Shown: one piece after another, positions 36,127 through 47,540 of the stretch
Numbering within the stretch: position 1 is the stretch's first letter
Layout of the letters: each line of letters begins with the position of its first letter
DNA from: Membranipora membranacea
Taxonomy: Eukaryota > Bryozoa > Gymnolaemata > Cheilostomatida > Membraniporidae
Assembly: GCA_914767715.1 (NCBI GenBank)
Contig: OU612065.1
Coordinates: forward strand, 6,076,001-6,140,000
DNA length: 64,000 nucleotides
Reading direction: 5' to 3'
The notes under the pieces: generated by a model
The model's input: the letters and a program-made list of their open reading frames with translations, nothing else
Database searches by the model: none
Told to the model about the DNA's origin: nothing
Position numbers and translations under genes: made by a program

Positions 36127-36312
36127 AAGTTATGTTCGGTTGTTCTTATGTGCTTTTTTTATCACCACATACACCCAATATCATCATACAACCCCTTGCC
36201 TGCAGACTGAGCTTTTTTCTTACTACTTTTTTTAATACTACAAAAGCATTGAGTAACAGGGGTAACATCAAGTCTGTATTTGTTCTTAATTACAGATTAC
36301 TGATGTGAGGAT

Positions 36313-39300
36313 ATGAAAGCTGTTTGTGATAAGAGTCCTGCAAACAAATTATCAGCAATGATGAAGGTTGATAATGGGCCTACTCAGTCCTCCAGACGTC
36401 AGCGTAAATTGACAGGAAAGAATGACAATTCAGAATGTGCACCTCCAACCAAGAGGTCGAGACGAACACCTAAAGAGAAGGATGATGATAAGGCCGGCAA
36501 TGTGCAACATGAAAAAAACGCAACAAGTACAACTAGGAAGAGTAGGGCATGCAGAGCAAAAACATATGAGAATAAGCTAACCAATGGGGACATTGCTGCA
36601 AGTCATAATCAGGATCAGAATAATAATCTTGATAAGAAAAAGGGCAGCAAGAAATCTAATACAATCAAACGAGAATGTGGTGAAGAGAATGAATCAAATG
36701 ATAAAAGTAAACTGAAGCAGACAATATCAAAAAGTCCTCCGAGCTCATTTGCTGCGCCAACTGCAACAGGAAGAACAAAAAGAAAAAGCGCAAGTAAAGT
36801 TAAGTCCTACAAAGAATCCCAGTCCAGTGATAGGGAAGAGAAGGAGGACTCAGATCCAGAACCCAAAGTCAAACAAAAACCTTCTGCCAATGCTGAATCG
36901 TCCAAGTCCAACAAAAAAGGCTCAGAGTCAAGCCCTGATGTTGGCAAGCCTGTTACAGGAAAGAAAAAAGCTCCCAGGAAACCTACTGTCAAGAAGAGGG
37001 GTACTCCGAAGCCAGTTGTGAAAGTGGAAGATGTGACTAAATCGCATATGATGGAAAAATCTGATTCTCCGAAAACAAAGAGAGATGAGAATACCCCTAC
37101 TACTAGTCAAACTGTTGAAATTAAGATGGAGGCAGACAAACCAGCCATCGAACCCACAGCTGTGATGGATGATGGAAGCTCCAGTGATGACAGCGGTGAT
37201 GACTGGGAGGAAGTTGCAGGTGAGAGTTCTTATTCTTACTATAATAATCACCTTGTGACGCTTCATCTAATGTCACTATATATGGCATGTTATGCTATGT
37301 TATTTTCAAATGTCAGGCTTTATACAAAACCAACAAAGTGTTTCAAAATTACGAAATCCTTTAATCTCCCATGTGATATATACCTGTAAGACAGGTAAAT
37401 GGGTTTTCTGTCCACGTTACCATAAGAGCTCTATCTTGTAGATTTACCTGACAACTCACCCGTCAAAAAAGATGTACAGATCACCATGGATGCTCCAGCC
37501 GATAAAAAGAAAAAGTATGTTCATGATGATTTTTTATAAATTTCAACTCGAATTAAGTTAGGTGTTGGTGTGCTTTTTCAAAACAATGGATATTTGTCCA
37601 CTCTGGTAACTGTTGATAGGAAAAAACACTCATAACTTTAATATCATATTATGCATGCATTTAATCGTTTTTATCAGGAAAGGGTTTGACTGGGCTGCTT
37701 ATGCTAGGCGCCTGTGGAAAAGGCATCAGAAGAAGCAGCATGAATGTACCCATCAGGTTAGTTGTTCAACACCTTCGACATTGCATTAGCACAAAGTTCT
37801 GACACAAACAGATGAAATTGCCTTCATCCTACTGGTTGCATGGTGAATTGGTGAGGCTAAAGCTAAAATTTCAGTGCAAAATTGTAACCACAACTTTTTA
37901 AACCTGTGGTTTATTCTATGGCTATGATGTGTATCTTGTTGTAGATTGAATTGATGTGCTTGTTGACACACGGACAACTTGTAAACGACACCTGCAATGA
38001 TGACCTTCTCAAGGGTTTTGCCATGTCACTATGTGGAAAAACCAATTTGAAGGGAAAACAGTGTAATATTGGGAACATCCAGAAAGTTGTCAAAATCCTA
38101 AAACAGAGAATCTCAGTCGAATGCCAACCTACAGAAGTACAGTATCTTGATACCCAGACCATCGTAAGTGCAGATGTGGTGTTCTACCCAAATGATTTGT
38201 CATTCCTTTTTGCTTTGAAATCTAGAACTCACAACCACATTATGGCAAATAACCACGGTATTGAATTTTTTTTAGCTTGGGAACCTGAGTAGTCTCCGGG
38301 ACCTGAAAGTCGGTCAAGACCAGTCTCAGAAGCAGACCTTTGTGATTGTTGTAATACTGCTGTGAGGTACGTCGTGATTGATATGATTTTTAATACACAA
38401 AAGACGCAAATATTCTGTTTTTCATCTCCGTTTTTTTTTTTAGTTGGATGTGCTCGAATCAGAACTGCAGTCCGGGACACTCTCCAGATCTGATCATTTT
38501 GTGGTGGTAAGTCACAGTCCCAGGTAACTTTCCTATCCTATCTCTGTCGCTTTCTAAGCGTCTGAACTCATGTCCCAACTGGACAACAAATACCTTTTAT
38601 CCTGCTAGATGCTTTCCTGTCATTGATATATTGGGAAATCTATCTACTGCAATCAATACAGATTTATTATATCTTGCGATTGCAGCTGAGTCGATTGCCG
38701 CTATGTCAATTTGGTTCTTCAAGTGCTGCAATGTTGCTTCTTGGCTTTCGCTCTTTACAGTGGATACAAACATATGTGATCTTATCCATGGCGAAAAGAC
38801 TTAGAAATGATTGCCTTAATTATAGTTGCATTGAAATTACTTGGTAGCAGTTCTTGGATCTAAATACTTGTAATCTGCAATCTTGTTTTATATATGTTTC
38901 AGCTTCTGATAGCTGTATTGAGGGCACTGGGAGCTGCTGTGAGGTTGTGTACAGCTTGGTACCCGATCTCATGGAGGATCTCTCACTATCAGAAACAGAT
39001 ACGCCAAGAGAAGTTCAAAAGTAATAAAGGTGAATCTGGGTGCCCTGAAGACGACAAACCAAAGAACAAGTGAGTCGCGTGCTGCTGAATTTTCCTATCA
39101 AAAACCTGTTATAACATGACCATAGTGGCTTGAGTCTAGAACAGTAAAGTTGTCAATTTGTTATACTAGTAACAATGATTGTCATTTAGTTAGCAGTGTG
39201 CAGAGTCTACCCCTTTAGTTAGCAGTGTGCAGAGTCTACCCCTTTAGTAAGCAGTGTGCAGAGTCTACCCCTTTAGTTAGCAGTGTGCAGAGTCTACCCC

Positions 39301-42300
39301 TTTAGTTAGCAGTGTGCAGAGTCTACCCCTTTAGTTAGCAGTGTGCAGAGTCTACCCCTTTAGTTAGCAGTGTGCAGAGTATTAGTTAGCAGTGTGCAGA
39401 GTCTACCCCTTTCACATTAGATACAAGAAATCAGTCAGCGTGGTGCATTCAATGAGTCTTGGACTGTCACTTCTATGATTGGTCTCAATTTCTCTCACCA
39501 ACTGGCATCTAAAGGTGAAACTCGGTTTTGTGTTTTTAGGTCTAAAGGCAAAGGCAAGGAATCACCAGATTCAGGTAATGAATTGATATTTTGTATGCAC
39601 CATATTGATATGTGCTTATGTTCGCATAACTTGTGTAAGACTTTATTTAGACGAGAAACTGTGTTTAATATACATGGATTATTCAGCTTAGGTTTGCTTT
39701 TCTTTGGTGATTGGTTATTAAATACTTGTGCTACTGTGCCCAAAGTGCTCGTGTCTCACCTTCATAGTCCCTGTATGCAATGTCAGCAAGGTGTTGATAT
39801 CTTTTGGCTATTACATGCATCATATCTACTGTCTTGAGATATATCCAGACCTGCAATCCATTTTTGATAACCTGCTCATGAAATTTGAAATTTTTTCAAG
39901 CCTCTGCTACTCATACCAGGGGAGATGTGCAAACCTCACCAAATATGAAGTAATTATATAAAATGTATGAACTTTGTTATTTTGATCTGTGATAAGGTCG
40001 TAAAAGAGTCCCTCCCGAGCGGCCATTTGGACGTAAAATAGTGGTGCCTGATCTGGACAAGCAGACGTGGTTGGAGGTTTACATTACGTCAGATCAAACC
40101 TGGTTAACAATCGACTCCAATGGAGATATTATCACTGATATGAAATCAATAGAAGAGAATCTCAGAAGACCAGTCACCTACATAATGTCCTACGACAATG
40201 GTACGACTTCGACTATAGTGTCAGGAGGATTGAAACTAAAGTTCTCCCTGATATGATTCTTTCAACCTTACCGTCACTCCTCTGTGATGTGGTTGCTCTG
40301 TTTACTGAACCTGAAACAATTGCGGAATATCTGTCAAAATATTTTTATAAAATGTTTGCAGGTGGTAAAGTGAAGGATGTCACACAGAAGTATGACAGTA
40401 GCTGGATGACAGGTACTATGAAGCTGAGAGTGAGCAGTGAGTGGTGGGAGGAAATGTTAGCTCCTTATCATGTCAAGGAATCTAAGAAAACTAAACAGGA
40501 GGATGAGAAAATCAAATGTGAGACGGTTTAGTTTTCTCCTATCAACACACAGCACACACATCATCTAGAGTCTAGACGATAAAACATGTTCTCAATATTG
40601 TTATTTTTCAATCTGAAATGGTTACAGTTTCATAAAAAAAATCAGGTCTTAATCGGGGTTTAAAGTTTGGATTGCCATGCGTTGCTTTGATGTCCTTTGA
40701 TAGTTGGACCTTCTGAAGTGAACTTTATCACCAACAACCACATCAAGGAGTTCACTCATGAGAACACAATTTGCTTATTATTTTAGCGCAACAAGAACAG
40801 ATGCCTTTCCCGAACACTATCGGTGGATTCAAAGATCATCCGCTGTAAGTTTTTAAAAATTAGCATGTGTTTTATAAGGACTTGTTTTGTTGATGTGAAT
40901 TGTTAAAAGTCAGTGTCAAATGTTAGGCTAATTCTTATACTTATATTACAGGTATGCGTTAGAGAGACACATACTCAAATTTCAGGGCATATATCCATCT
41001 ACTGCTGTGCCGTTAGGATACACCAAAACAAAGGAGCCTATATACTCAAGAAGCTGTGTGCACACGGTAGGTATTCACTCTCTTTTTAATTTCCAGCTGA
41101 GTGCTATATAGAGGCTGAGACTTATGATGAACTCTCAGATCTCTACACCCCCTTTGTATGGTTGGGTTATCAAACAACATGATTGTATCGGTGGATCAAT
41201 TTGATGCTGTTGACATTCTAATTCAGGGTTGTCCTCTCATTGAGCTTCACATTCAGAGAGCAAACAACTCTCTATATAAATGTACAGAAAATTCTCTAGT
41301 TTGAAGTTTGTCTGGCTACCATTGAGAGCTGCTGTTTATAGCACAGCGCTTAACGATATAACCATTAAGGCAGCATGAAACTGTATAATATACTCATCAA
41401 TATTGCTTAATATATTGATCGCTGACCGTATATATATATCAGGCCAATGGAGCATGTTATTTATTTTACAGCTCCATTCACGTGAGACATGGCTCAAGGA
41501 AGCTCTGCAAATCAAAATTGGTGAAGAGGCATACAAGTTTGTAAAGCCTCGGCCAAAAATGAGTGACATCAAAAATGGTATTAAGATTACGGAGGCTACA
41601 CTCCCTGTATATGGACTATGGCAGACAGAGAAATATGTCCCTCCCACTGCTGAAAATGTAAGTATACCGTCCCTAGCACAGCTCCTGGTTAAAACGTTTA
41701 TATATTTAAGTCATTGGATAGAATAGTTGTATGTTATATATATGTATAGTTATATGTTATATATATGTATATATATATATATATATATATAGTTATATGT
41801 TACAGTCTACAAGATGAAGAACCTGATGGCTACAGAAACTCATGCTCAATTAGAATGAAATTCACTTAATTTGTTTGTTTGTTAACCTTCTATATTGCAT
41901 TATAACAGGGCAAAGTTCCTCGCAATGGGTACGGCAATGTTGAGCTGTTCAAACCTGAGATGTTACCCGGAGGCTGTGTCCATCTACCTCGTAAGTCAAT
42001 CTTTTACAAATTTTATAATCGCATCAAAAAATTATCGATTGTGAAACATGACAGTTTAACTAGAATGCTCACTATAATCAACCATCATTGCTAAATCTCA
42101 TTTGATCAACTTTCGATTGGTTGCCTCAGACTGAAATTTCAACTATCAAAGGTAGAATTATTCTGAATACAGAAATATAGATTGTAATTGATAATAATTC
42201 TTGTCCCTCTGATCTTTGTTAGTACAGTTGCTTAATGACCAAGAGCGTCATAATGTATGGGTGACTATATGCTTCACCAAGGAATTTCACCTGTTGTCAA

Positions 42301-43088
42301 TATTGGTTTACGAAAAACTGCATATCTTTGAGTATTCGGAGCTCGCATTTGCATTATTGTATCTGATAAAAATTTTTTCCTTGCAGATAATTCCATAGGA
42401 AGACTCGCACGTAGGATGGATATAGACTGTGCTCAGGCAATGATCGGATGGGACTCGCACTCAGGATGTAGTGTACCAATGTGAGTTCATCCACTACTTC
42501 ACTGAGACCCTGGGCGTTTGCCTTCTTGTAAATAGAGTAGATATTTGAAAAAAATAGCTGGTTCCAACTCTTTCGTTATATGTTATGTGTAGAAAACGAT
42601 TTCTTTTGGTTTTGCTTGTGCTTCAACCTCACCAATCACCAAAGATCACTTTTGAGTCGCTTGATACTATTTTTCATACTTCCATTTACACAATAGTTTA
42701 ATCGATTGACATATACGAAGGACACCTTAGTTAATGAAAATTAAGTTGACATCCTGAGGTCTAACAGTGCCTGTTTTATTACAGGTTTGATGGTTGGGTT
42801 GTTTGTGAAGAACACGAGGATACACTAATGGGAGCTCTTGAGGAGTATGAGGCTGAGATGGCTAAAAAAGAGCAGGATAAGTTAGAGAAGAGGATCTATG
42901 GTAACTGGAAGAAACTTATAAAGGGACTGCTCATCAGAGAGAGACTCAGAAACAGATATGGTAAAGGTAAGTACAACCAGTCATGATATTTTGGCTGATA
43001 CGTTCTTCTATATTTCATCAAAGTTTAAAAGTTGCTGATACTGCCTGGATTGATATTCTATTGGTTATCCATTTCAGATAACTTCTAG
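36313..43088 (+). CDS. XPC: XPC, DNA damage recognition protein of nucleotide excision repair
   Basis: A complete model of about 876 residues. Exons: 36313-37219, 37442-37514, 37678-37756, 37945-38163, 38444-38506, 38903-39069, 39540-39574, 39997-40200, 40362-40517, 40787-40844, 40952-41066, 41472-41657, 41909-41990, 42387-42480, 42785-42966, 43078-43088. XPC, with RAD23 and centrin, senses helix distortion in the nucleus. Residues 1-302 are lysine-rich and disordered, ending in the acidic [13 protein letters not shown] Rad4-type transglutaminase-like fold follows ([59 protein letters not shown]). BHD1-3 run about 650-845 ([72 protein letters not shown]). The centrin-binding helix [20 protein letters not shown] is intact. 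The proposed last exon adds only DNF and a stop, so the human-type C-terminal tail is missing. AATAAA near 43197 is a candidate poly(A) signal. Confidence 0.93.
39185..39412. repeat. 29-bp minisatellite in an XPC intron
   Basis: About eight copies of tttagttagcagtgtgcaga plus gtctacccc. They are nearly identical, with one gtaagc variant and one copy cut short to about 22 bp near 39361-39382. It lies between exons 38903-39069 and 39540-39574. High identity implies recent expansion and probable length polymorphism. Confidence 0.93.
41728..41795. repeat. AT-rich microsatellite
   Basis: Interspersed tatatgtta and (at)n tracts in the XPC intron after exon 41472-41657. Confidence 0.8.
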
Positions 43089-43596
43089 AATGTGAAGGGG
43101 CAGAAGTTGTAAACATGATGTGATATCACAACCAAACTCTAAGGCCAGTGCAATAGGTTGCAGTGGGTTCACTAATACCAAAGAACTCTATTTTAGAATA
43201 AATTCAGAACCGATGTTATATTTTATTGAAGCATTTTAACTTGATTTTTTTAGAAACAGTCAGATCATTGGATTTTTCTCTTAGACCATTGACTATTCGT
43301 GCTCGTAATCTCATAATTTTGTATCAAATATATATTAACAACAAATAGTCTAATACTGATCATTGTATTTTTATTCGCATGACCAAAATTAATACCATTG
43401 AATCAAAGTATATCATCAGCGGGGCCAAAGATTCATTTTTGTTCGATATGAAAAGTATATATGCAAGAAAGACCCATGCCCAGCTGAATATGTAGCAACC
43501 ACTGAATTAGATTCTTCTCTTAGAATGGAAATAGTATCATAGCGTTATACGGTTAGGACACTAAACACAGGGACCCATCTGACTGTTATCTGATTG

Positions 43597-44092
43597 GCTG
43601 TCCCTAGTAGCATGAATAATTAGCCTGAGAAATTGTCTTGTTTACAAAATTGCAAACATTAATTATACCCCTACAGTGCATTCTGCGCATGCTCAGCTCT
43701 GGGCATGAGCTGATCTCTGCAAAATTGAGCCTCGGAATTCCGAAGCCATCTGATTGGCTACCTGCTCTGGTGGTATGCTCTTCAATGCGTGCGGAATTGA
43801 TATTGATAGTTATTCTCTCTTGTCACTATTAGCTGATTTTGATTGGCAGTTCATGCAGGGGCTATCCCATTCTCCCTGACCAAATTTTCTCTCAGGACCT
43901 AGACTAAACTCATTGTTCTTGCACATGCGCAATTTAAAGTCACGCATGATTTATACTTAGCCTTACGACATCTACTTTGTGGTAACTATAGCCTAGTTTA
44001 TCAGTGATCTACATGCCCAGTCAGATCACGAGAGTCAGTATGCCTACAGTGTCGATGATTAGGGCATTTCTAGATTGCTACTAGGGACTGGC
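43597..44092. mobile_element. Possible outer element carrying the 364-bp insertion
   Basis: The sequence ggctgtccctagtagca at the left and tgctactagggactggc at the right are inverted repeats of about 17 bp with two mismatches. They bracket the 43679-44042 element and its target duplication, as expected if the outer element was hit by the inner one. Confidence 0.4.
43679..44042. mobile_element. 364-bp miniature transposon, parent of the 56-bp derivative
   Basis: The sequence starts cattctgcgcatgctcag and ends cacgagagtcagtatg, with the direct repeat cctacagtg on both sides (43670-43678, 44043-44051). Terminal inverted repeats are short (CAT-x-CTG). No open frame of note is present, so it would need a transposase supplied elsewhere. 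Confidence 0.75.
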
Positions 44093-44695
44093 TATTTTTG
44101 CAAGTCCTTTGTTTTGCAAAAGAAAGCTAATGATGCTATTCCAGATATGGAATTCAATGGTAGCAACTAATTATGTGGGTTTTCTCCAAATTATGGTTTT
44201 AATTAGAGATGGTAATCGGTCATTGTTAGCCTTGTTTCCAATTCACATGACATTGCACTGAGCGCCACACACAGATGTATGTGGTTGACATTTGATTATT
44301 TTGGTCGGTAGTCCCATTAATGTTACTGCATTTGAAGGAGTTGCCCACCCAATAAAGTGGACACTGATTGTATCAAGAAGACAACTACAGAGATCTACTA
44401 CATGTTGTCCACAGTGCATCCATTTTTGACGTTGCAGAAATAGTTAAACCAGGCACTGAGATAATAATATTAGAAGATCACTGAAACCAAGGAGTTCTCA
44501 TTGCTGAAACTAACTGAGGTAGGAACCAGCCACAATCAAAGGGCCTCTGGCTGGATCTGAGATCTTTGGGATACCACCCAACCACAGGATTACAGGGATG
44601 CCAGGGTCTCATCAGTCATGGAATGAGCATGAGCTAGGAGCTGAGGAGAAACGTTTTCTTGAGAGTGAAAAGACTTCGAAAAGTTCAAATTATAG

Positions 44696-44950
44696 GTGAC
44701 AACCATGGTCCCCTGCGACTAACATGCCTTAAGTTTGCCAATGTCAAGTATCAACAACCCCGGTTTTGGGGTGGTTGATACTGGACTACATAGGTTGGCA
44801 AAGTTTAGTAAAGGCATGAAGTCCCATGGTTGTCACCGTGACCATGGGCCCCTGGGACTTGATGCCTTTACCGTGTTCAAGTCCAGTATTAGTAAGTATG
44901 GTTGATACTGGACATTGGCAAACTAAAAGCATAAGTCCCAGGGGCCCATG
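44696..44950. mobile_element. Two adjacent hairpin miniature transposons
   Basis: The stretch 44843-44950 is a palindrome with the same ends (catgggcccctgggactt, aagtcccaggggcccatg) and the same internal gttgatactggac as the element at 36023-36126. The stretch 44696-44836 is a second, more diverged palindrome (gtgacaaccatgg to ccatggttgtcac) with the same ggttgatactggac centre. They are probably two insertions of one family side by side. Confidence 0.7.
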
Positions 44951-46597
44951 ATCTGATAGACCCCCTGGTTAACCCTCAGGCTATCCCTAAGACCCCTTTT
45001 TGTCAAAACAGGGGCCTTTGTCCTTCTCCTGGACTATAGTACTTGTATAATTGAGTTGACTGGATGACACTGGGAGTCTATATGAGCTGCCTGATTGGAG
45101 CAATGGAATAGCCAATGAGTGAGTTCATTGGAATAGCTGAGAAAAGACACTTCGTTTGATGTGCTCGGACTGATGAGCGGCTTTGACTTGAGTGCCCGTC
45201 GATCGATTTTTCTCTAGCATCAAGGAGTAACAGCCTCCTGTTACTCCTTGCGTACATCAGTCACAAGAGAACCCCAGACTGTACAGCTCAGATCGTTGTT
45301 TCCTTGTCAATTTAGTTCTCATATTGTAGTAGTTTTTTTACCAAGTTCTGTATTTACACTGTGGATATGGTTGGAGAAGAGCAGCTGCTTATCAACTAAT
45401 ATCCTTGGTCTCTTACCATTCTTCAGTTGGAAATATTCATATGGACGATTGGCTCATACTTAGGCTCCGACTGCATCAGGTGCAGAAGCTGCGTTTTCAC
45501 TACATAGGCTACCATGTTGTTCTTGACTGCCTTCTCATCTACCTGATCTAGTGTGGTGTTGTTTTTTTCTGCTGACGGGTCTGGCATTGTTAGCCTTCTA
45601 TCTCATTCTCTTTTTTCATAGCAGTGGCCAAGTGCCCCTAGTGGACTTGCACAACATTCACTTGGCCCGTGTTCCTGATGAGTCTCAAGTGTATCTGAAT
45701 TATTGTTGTTAATGAAGCACTGAGCTGAAAGCTTTCGACCAACCAACTGATTACTTAGTCTCTGAATTGTCGGTGTGATACAAAATTAGAAGTTACCAGC
45801 ATAAATTTTAATACTATCTGCTAAGTGATCTGTGAATTATCTTTATGGCCGATGATCTAATAAGATTGAAATTGGGATCAAAATCCCCCTCAATTTACCA
45901 CATCGTGTAACCTCACCAATCCTGATCATTTTTATTAGTTATGATATGATTTGAACTTTGAAATTTCAACAGCTTAGGAATCAGAGGCTGAACTTCTTAG
46001 ATCCAAGGTTAAGCTGAAGCTCAACTTTCTATGTTGAATAGGTGACCATAATTGCCAATATGAATGTTCAATCAAGAAGTAATATGGTCATTAGAGTTAA
46101 GCACTGACGCAATATGTCTGGATCTTGTAAACAACAATGGCTGTATCAAAATGCTTTACAAAAGGCAATCAAACATGCATGCTATTTTGTCTTTACTGTA
46201 TGACATGTGGTATTGAAAGACCTCTATGCCCGAGCTAAGTGCTTTGAGAGCTGGGAAAGTGTGCTCAGACATTACACTTACGCAAAATTCAATACTTAAA
46301 GTCTTTATTAATGGTGTCTTGTAAGCCCGAACTTTAGCAAATTATGGTGAACTCTCGTCATTTTTGGGAGAGGTTAGTGCTTTGTGACTCTGTTGCTGTG
46401 TGTGGAAAAAAGTCTTGATAGCAGCATCCTCTGCACACCAAACAGTCAGTTCTCTGTGCTGGGTTTGTTATGGAGGCTCTTTATGATAACATTTACCTTC
46501 TTAACTAAATATTGGAACGCCTCGTTTGAGTGGATAGTAGTGGTATTTTCTAAAGCTTGGTATTGACTTTAATGAACTTAATTCTTGTCTTTTGCAG

Positions 46598-46715
46598 GCA
46601 GTCTCCATCGAGCACTTCAGATCTTAATCTCAGCACGCAAAGTTCTGCATTACATGAAAAGTAATGCTCTATCAGGAAGACTGAACAGCTATTTGATGAT
46701 CAATTGAGGTTCTAG
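46598..46715 (+). other. Probable 5' UTR exon of the TRIM gene
   Basis: Bounded by a good acceptor (cttttgcag) and donor (gtaagt). No frame through it joins the XPC reading frame in a recognisable way. The coding exon of the TRIM gene begins just after another acceptor near 47514, so this is best read as its upstream untranslated exon. Confidence 0.5.
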
Positions 46716-47540
46716 GTAAGTTGCATACAGAAAGACCAAAGCAGTATATTGTCTGGCAGCTGGTTCTGTAGTAGTAGTGCAACATATTAACACTGAAAAA
46801 TTCATAGCACTTCTGGGTAAAATTTATATGTAGCGTTAGAAATTGCCCTCTTGCTCATCTAGGAGGTTCCAAAGCATAGTGCTCCACCAGCCCAATAAGC
46901 TACCCTTCCTTATTTGGCTGTTACAGCACTAGGCTTTGTACCCTAATAGATGTGAATGGGGAGGAGGGGGGAATTTCTAACACTACACATCACCTTTTAC
47001 CCAGAAATGCCATGAATTGTTCAGACTTTATATTGCTTTGGTCCTTCTGTAGCATTTAAGAGCGTTTTGCTTGATACGATCACAGACCCTTAACACTGAT
47101 GAGCAGTGGATACTGGTCTACATTATATTTAGAAGTCAAGGTTGACAGTGATTATTAAGGAAATAGGTTGTTTGCAAGCCTCTGGCCCTTTAAGCTAGAC
47201 GGAATTGCATTCATAAAGGTAATGTCATGTGTCTTTGCTGTTTGAGTCATGAGGCATTCTGTTGGACATGTCCTGAAGTAATTTTAATTAAATTAAAATA
47301 TAAAATTAGTCAGGCTGATGTTATGGTCATGGTCCTCAAACACCAAACCGGGATAATGGGACGCCACTAGCTAATACCTGAGCAGAGTTCGGGCACTAAA
47401 ACTACATTTTGCTTGACAAGAATAAACTCAAACAATACAAGTGACAAGAAGACAGAATCAGGCTGATGAATAAGTTAACCTAGACCGACTTACCATGCTT
47501 TTTTTTATTTTAGGATTCGTCAATACCTAAAGTTGCTCTC

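Larger units (their letters stand above)
34512..36312. other. Spacer upstream of XPC
   Basis: This stretch holds two miniature transposons (35456-35511 and 36023-36126). Otherwise I see only AT-rich sequence and the presumed 5' UTR acceptor (attacag, ending 36295) just before the XPC start codon. Confidence 0.5.
43089..46597. other. Spacer between XPC and the TRIM gene
   Basis: No coding exon is seen. It contains a 364-bp miniature transposon (43679-44042) probably nested in another (43597-44092), two adjacent hairpin elements (44696-44950) and a short palindrome caaggagtaacag (45224-45251) that also occurs at 1454-1486. Confidence 0.55.

Noticed and set aside
38279-38361. Possible XPC exon after tttttttag with open frame [11 protein letters not shown]
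   Set aside because: It ends in phase 2 and leads to a stop in the next exon. Joining 38163 directly to 38444 keeps phase and matches the XPC family order.
39185-39412. CRISPR-like array
   Set aside because: The units abut with no unique spacers and lie in an animal intron; it is a minisatellite.
46598-46715. Possible C-terminal coding exon of XPC
   Set aside because: In the phase delivered by exon 42785-42966 it gives sequence unlike any XPC tail, and it carries a good donor leading to the TRIM gene, so it is better read as that gene's 5' UTR.
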